Source: Dokdonella fugitiva | GTDB lineage: Bacteria; Pseudomonadota; Gammaproteobacteria; Xanthomonadales; Rhodanobacteraceae | NCBI RefSeq assembly: GCF_014138265.1 | Contig: NZ_JACGXL010000007.1 | Span: forward strand, 124,001 to 188,000 | Direction of reading: 5' to 3' | DNA length: 64,000 bases | Part shown: piece after piece, positions 60,893-64,000 of the stretch | Numbering within the stretch: the first letter of the stretch is position 1 | How the letters are laid out: every line of letters starts with the position of its first letter | Notes under the pieces: model-generated | What the model was told of the DNA's origin: nothing | Seen by the model: only the letters and a program-made list of their open reading frames with translations | The model's database searches: none | Program-made: the position numbers and the translations under genes

Positions 60893-62173
60893 TCAGCGCC
60901 GCAGCGCGCGGTGGCCGATGTCGCGGCGGCAGAACGCGCCGTCGAAGCGGACCGTGCGCACGCGCGCGTAGGCGCGCTCGCGCGCGACGCCGAGGTCGTC
61001 GCCGACCGCGCACACCGCGAGCACGCGGCCGCCCGCGGTGACGACGCTGCCGTTGGCGTCGAGCGCAGTGCCGGCATGGAATACCTTCACGTCGGTGCCG
61101 TCGGGCGCGTCGAGTCCGTCGATCGCGTCGCCGCTGCGCACCTTGCCCGGATAGCCGGCCGCCGCCATCACGACGCCGAGCGCAGGACGCGGGTCCCAGC
61201 TCGCCTGCGCGCGATCGAGGCGGCCGTCGAGTGCGTCCTCGACGAGGTCGACGAGGTCGGATTTCAGGCGCAGCATGATCGGCTGCGTTTCCGGGTCGCC
61301 GAGGCGCGCGTTGAATTCGATCACCCTCGGCGCGCCGTCGCGGTCGATCATCAGGCCCGCGTAGAGGAAGCCGATGAACGGCGCGCCTTCCGCGGCCATG
61401 CTCGCGATCGTCGGATGGATGATCTCGTCGAGCACGCGGCGTTCGACCGCGGGCGTGACCACCGGCGCCGGCGAGTACGCGCCCATGCCGCCCGTGTTCG
61501 GGCCGAGGTCGCCCTCGTCGCGGCGCTTGTGGTCCTGGCTCGTGGCAAGCGGCAGCACGTTGCGGCCGTCGCTCATGACGATGTAGCTCGCTTCCTCGCC
61601 TTCGAGGAACTCCTCGATCACGACGCGCGCGGACGCGTCGCCGAACGTGCGCGCGCCGAGCATGTCGTGCAGCGTCTGCTCGGCATCGGCGAGGGTGAGT
61701 GCGACGACGACGCCCTTGCCGGCCGCGAGCCCGTCCGCCTTGATCACGATCGGCGCACCGTGCTTGCGCACGTAGGTAAGTGCAGGACCGAGATCGGTGA
61801 ACACTGCGTAGCGCGCGGTCGGGATGTTGTGGCGGGCGAGGAAATCCTTGGCGAACGCCTTCGAGCTCTCGAGCTGCGCGGCGATCCGGCTCGCGCCGAA
61901 GCAGCGCAGGCCGGCCGCGTGGAAGCGGTCGCTCACCCCCGCCGCGAGCGCGGCCTCGGGGCCGACCACGGCGAGCGCGATCCCTTCCTCGCGCGCGAGC
62001 GCGAGCAGGCCGTCGACGTCGGTCGCGGCGACGTCGGCATTGCGCATGCGCGCCTCGCGCGCGGTGCCGGCGTTGCCCGGCGCGACGATCACTTCGGACA
62101 CGCGCGGCGACTGCAGCAGCTTCCACGCGAGCGCGTGCTCGCGGCCGCCGGAACCGATGACGAGGATCTTCAT
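60893..62173 (-). CDS. purD: phosphoribosylamine-glycine ligase
   Basis: The 426-residue ATP-grasp enzyme joins phosphoribosylamine and glycine in the second step of purine synthesis. It starts MKILVIGSGGREHALAWKL and contains VIKADGLAAGKGVVVA (ATP loop), MGAYSPAPVV, FIGFLYAGLMID, VIEFNARLGDPETQPIM (metal-binding E-x-N) and GYPGKVRSGDAIDGL. The length is standard. The start ATG at 62173 is normal. Upstream of it the first codons and leader are duplicated (62279-62420). purH is encoded upstream on the same strand, 262 bases away, so purHD may be a transcription unit. Confidence 0.95.
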   Translation of the reverse strand: MKILVIGSGGREHALAWKLLQSPRVSEVIVAPGNAGTAREARMRNADVAATDVDGLLALAREEGIALAVVGPEAALAAGVSDRFHAAGLRCFGASRIAAQLESSKAFAKDFLARHNIPTARYAVFTDLGPALTYVRKHGAPIVIKADGLAAGKGVVVALTLADAEQTLHDMLGARTFGDASARVVIEEFLEGEEASYIVMSDGRNVLPLATSQDHKRRDEGDLGPNTGGMGAYSPAPVVTPAVERRVLDEIIHPTIASMAAEGAPFIGFLYAGLMIDRDGAPRVIEFNARLGDPETQPIMLRLKSDLVDLVEDALDGRLDRAQASWDPRPALGVVMAAAGYPGKVRSGDAIDGLDAPDGTDVKVFHAGTALDANGSVVTAGGRVLAVCAVGDDLGVARERAYARVRTVRFDGAFCRRDIGHRALRR

Positions 62174-62420
62174 GGTGCTATTCCTGCCGAAGGTGCGAAT
62201 GGGGTGGAAGAGCGAGGCCGGGACCCGCTGTCCGCGCAGCGAACGTCGGGATTGATGCCGCGCAGCGTCGTCGATGCCATGACGAGAATCTTCACGCTGC
62301 GATCCTGCCGATAAGCCCCTGAGTCAGGGGGCGATTCGCGCCGTAGGCGCGAATGGGGTGTGGAAGAACCAGGCCGGGGCCCGACGTTTGCGCAGCGAAC
62401 GTTGGGATTGATGCCGCTGT
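62157..62420. repeat. Direct duplication of the purD 5' end and leader
   Basis: Segment 62157-62265 (the first codons of purD and upstream bases) and segment 62279-62420 are diverged direct copies. Both contain atgacgag-[ag]-atcttca near the start, gcgaatggggtg in the middle and gcagcgaacgt-[ct]-gggattgatgccgc at the end. The second copy carries about 33 extra bases with a gcccctga/tcagggggc-type hairpin. The copied purD start reads about seven codons (MASTTLRG-like frames diverge), so it is not a functional gene. This looks like a past tandem duplication. Confidence 0.75.
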
Positions 62421-62431
62421 GCGGCATCAAT
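62407..62431 (-). terminator. 11-bp perfect hairpin just after purH
   Basis: Arms attgatgccgc and gcggcatcaat pair perfectly around TGT. The hairpin starts three bases after the purH stop (on the minus strand) and precedes purD by about 230 bases. It lacks a T-run, so it may be an attenuator, mRNA processing site or 3' stabiliser between purH and purD. One arm is also present in the duplicated purD leader. Confidence 0.55.
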
Positions 62432-62434
62432 CCA

Positions 62435-64000
62435 TCAATGCCGGAAATGCCGGACGCCCGTGAACACCATCGCCATGCCGTGCTGGTCGGCGGCGGCGAT
62501 GACCTCCGCGTCGCGCATCGATCCGCCCGGCTGGATCACCGCGCGGATACCAGCCTCGGCGGCGGCGTCGATGCCGTCGCGGAACGGGAAGAACGCGTCC
62601 GATGCCATCACGCTGCCGGGTACCTCGAGCTTCGCTTCGGCGGCCTTCATCGCCGCGATCTTCGCGCTCACGACGCGACTCATCTGGCCGGCACCGATGC
62701 CGATCGTGCGGCCTTCGCGTGCGTAGACGATTGCGTTCGACTTGACGAACATCGCGACGTGCCAGGCGAACAGCAGGTCGTGCAGCTGGGCCGCGTCGGG
62801 CACGCGGCGCGAGACGACCTTGAGGTCGGACAGCAGCAGCGTGTCGCGGTCGGCGTCCTGCACGAGCAGCCCACCGGCGATGCGCTTGTAGTCGTATGCG
62901 TGCGGTGCGGCGTCGCCCCATTCGCCGACCGCGAGCACGCGCACGTTCGGCTTGTTGGCGATCGCGGCGATCGCGTCGGCGTCGAACTCCGGCGCGACGA
63001 CGACTTCGACGAACTGCCGCTCGATGATCTTCTTCGCCGTCGCGCCGTCGAGGCGGTGGTTGAACGCGATGATGCCGCCGAACGCGGACACCGGGTCGCA
63101 CGCGTAGGCGCGTTCGTACGCCTCGCCGAGATTCGCGCCGAGCGCGACGCCGCACGGGTTGGCATGCTTGACGATCACGCACGCGGGCGTCTTCTGGAAC
63201 GCCTTCACGCATTCGAGCGCGGCGTCGGCGTCGGCGAGGTTGTTGTAGGACAGCTCCTTGCCGGCGAGCACGCGCGCGCCGGCGACGGTGCCCGGCGGCA
63301 GGTTGCGCTCGACGTACAGCGCGGCGCCCTGGTGCGGGTTCTCGCCGTAGCGGAGCGTCTGCCGGCGCTCGAATGCGAGGCGCAGCCCGGGCGGGAACGC
63401 CTCGGGTTTCTCGGCGTCGGTGCGCATGCCGAGCCAGTTCGCGATGATGCCGTCGTAGCGTGCGGTGTGCGCGTACGCCGCTGCGGCGAGGCGGCGGCGC
63501 AGCGCGAGGCGCGTGCCGCCGTGGGCGAGCGACTCGAGCACCTCGGCGTAATCGGCCGGGTCGACCACGACGGCGACGTGCTCGTGGTTCTTCGCGGCCG
63601 CGCGCAGCATCGCCGGCCCGCCGATGTCGATGTTCTCGATCGCCTCGGCCATCGAGCAGTCGGGCTCGGCCGTGATCCGCTCGAACGGATACAGGTTCAC
63701 GACGAGCAGGTCGATCGGCGCGATGCCGTGTTCGGCCATCACCGCGTCGTCGGTGCCGCGGCGGCCGAGCAGGCCGCCGTGCACGGCCGGGTGCAGCGTC
63801 TTCACGCGCCCGTCCATGATCTCGGGGAAGCCGGTCACGCTGCTGACGTCCGATACCGGCAGGCCCGCGTCGCGTAACGCTTTGGCAGTGCCGCCGGTGG
63901 AGACGAGCGCGATGCCGAGCGAATCGAGGCCGCGGGCGAGGTCGATCAGGCCGGACTTGTCCGACACGCTGAGCAGCGCGCGGCGAACCGGTACCAGGGT
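62435..64000 (-). CDS. purH: bifunctional IMP cyclohydrolase/AICAR formyltransferase, 5' end cut by the window
   Basis: The frame is open to base 64000, and about 522 codons including the stop are visible; only a few N-terminal residues lie outside. The N-terminal cyclohydrolase has [22 protein letters not shown] and [18 protein letters not shown]. The AICAR transformylase domain follows with [61 protein letters not shown] and [31 protein letters not shown]. PurH performs the last two steps of IMP synthesis. It ends three bases before a perfect hairpin and 262 bases before purD on the same strand. Confidence 0.95.
   Translation of the reverse strand, partial: TLVPVRRALLSVSDKSGLIDLARGLDSLGIALVSTGGTAKALRDAGLPVSDVSSVTGFPEIMDGRVKTLHPAVHGGLLGRRGTDDAVMAEHGIAPIDLLVVNLYPFERITAEPDCSMAEAIENIDIGGPAMLRAAAKNHEHVAVVVDPADYAEVLESLAHGGTRLALRRRLAAAAYAHTARYDGIIANWLGMRTDAEKPEAFPPGLRLAFERRQTLRYGENPHQGAALYVERNLPPGTVAGARVLAGKELSYNNLADADAALECVKAFQKTPACVIVKHANPCGVALGANLGEAYERAYACDPVSAFGGIIAFNHRLDGATAKKIIERQFVEVVVAPEFDADAIAAIANKPNVRVLAVGEWGDAAPHAYDYKRIAGGLLVQDADRDTLLLSDLKVVSRRVPDAAQLHDLLFAWHVAMFVKSNAIVYAREGRTIGIGAGQMSRVVSAKIAAMKAAEAKLEVPGSVMASDAFFPFRDGIDAAAEAGIRAVIQPGGSMRDAEVIAAADQHGMAMVFTGVRHFRH

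Noticed and set aside
62170-62430. Minus-strand 86-codon open frame with a purD-like start
   Set aside because: It is the duplicated purD leader. Only about six codons resemble purD, after which the sequence is non-coding repeat.

Overview
The window is a very GC-rich, densely coded bacterial chromosome segment. Gene content (elongator tRNA-Met, aceE, maeB, erpA, bactofilin, ampE, rppH, hemJ, an MFS-PlsC fusion, a three-domain monothiol glutaredoxin) points to a gammaproteobacterium of the Xanthomonadales, probably near Rhodanobacteraceae such as Dokdonella or Rudaea. That placement is inferred from protein resemblance, not from a marker tree. I see no rRNA, phage, insertion sequence, transposase or CRISPR array. 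Both ends cut genes: a DUF2867 protein on the left and purH on the right.

Layout. 0-2.4 kb: alkylation repair (Ada-type sensor fused to AlkA glycosylase, then Ogt). 2.4-2.6 kb: a nested inverted repeat built of 9-bp units, with a decayed copy near 12.4 kb. 2.6-14 kb: DUF4124 protein, threonine aldolase, membrane diguanylate cyclase, FadE with a DsbA-like isomerase, AMP nucleosidase, VIT-type transporter, apt, and a glutaredoxin/IscA-like/rhodanese fusion. 14-16.3 kb: an OmpA-like envelope protein with tandem cadherin-like domains behind a long structured leader. 16.4-19.4 kb: a PlcP/LpxH-type metallophosphatase divergent from overlapping btaA and btaB, which looks like a phospholipid-to-betaine-lipid module. 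19.4-27.1 kb: aldo/keto reductase, NlpC/P60 hydrolase, SGNH hydrolase, alaA, rsgA and a large secreted beta-helix protein. 27.2-32.3 kb: a DUF1704/MATCAP-type protein, an M20 amidohydrolase and maeB.

33.4-38.3 kb is the most interesting part. Six codirectional minus-strand genes all encode exported proteins. Two are small proteins that each consist of a signal peptide plus two copies of a 36- or 38-residue Gly/Asn/Val-rich repeat. One is a small secreted accessory protein. One is a lipoprotein that reads as CsgG/HfaB-like channel, peptidoglycan-binding-like domain and DUF4384. The last two are a Sel1-repeat and a pentapeptide-repeat protein. The set looks like a curli- or holdfast-like fibre export locus with no recognisable csgA, csgE, csgF or csgD gene.

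38.7-64 kb: glutaminase, GH18 chitinase-like protein, aceE, an MscK-type channel, HU, an SPFH protein, tRNA-Met, rppH, a Fur-box-controlled bfd with bfr, a degenerate EAL protein, hemJ, a DUF6776-bactofilin-erpA-nudC-ampE run, a hairpin-packed 0.5-kb intergenic stretch, a GTGA-overlapping pair (MFS-PlsC fusion and MGDG-synthase-type glycosyltransferase), a TPR protein, purD and purH. The purD 5' end and leader are duplicated between purH and purD.

Three unrelated secreted proteins (at 25.0, 32.3 and 39.7 kb) share a short F-x-D-G-F-[DE] motif. Two DAG-using lipid branches (BtaAB and the GT28 enzyme) and the PlcP-type enzyme suggest the cell can replace phospholipids when phosphate is scarce.
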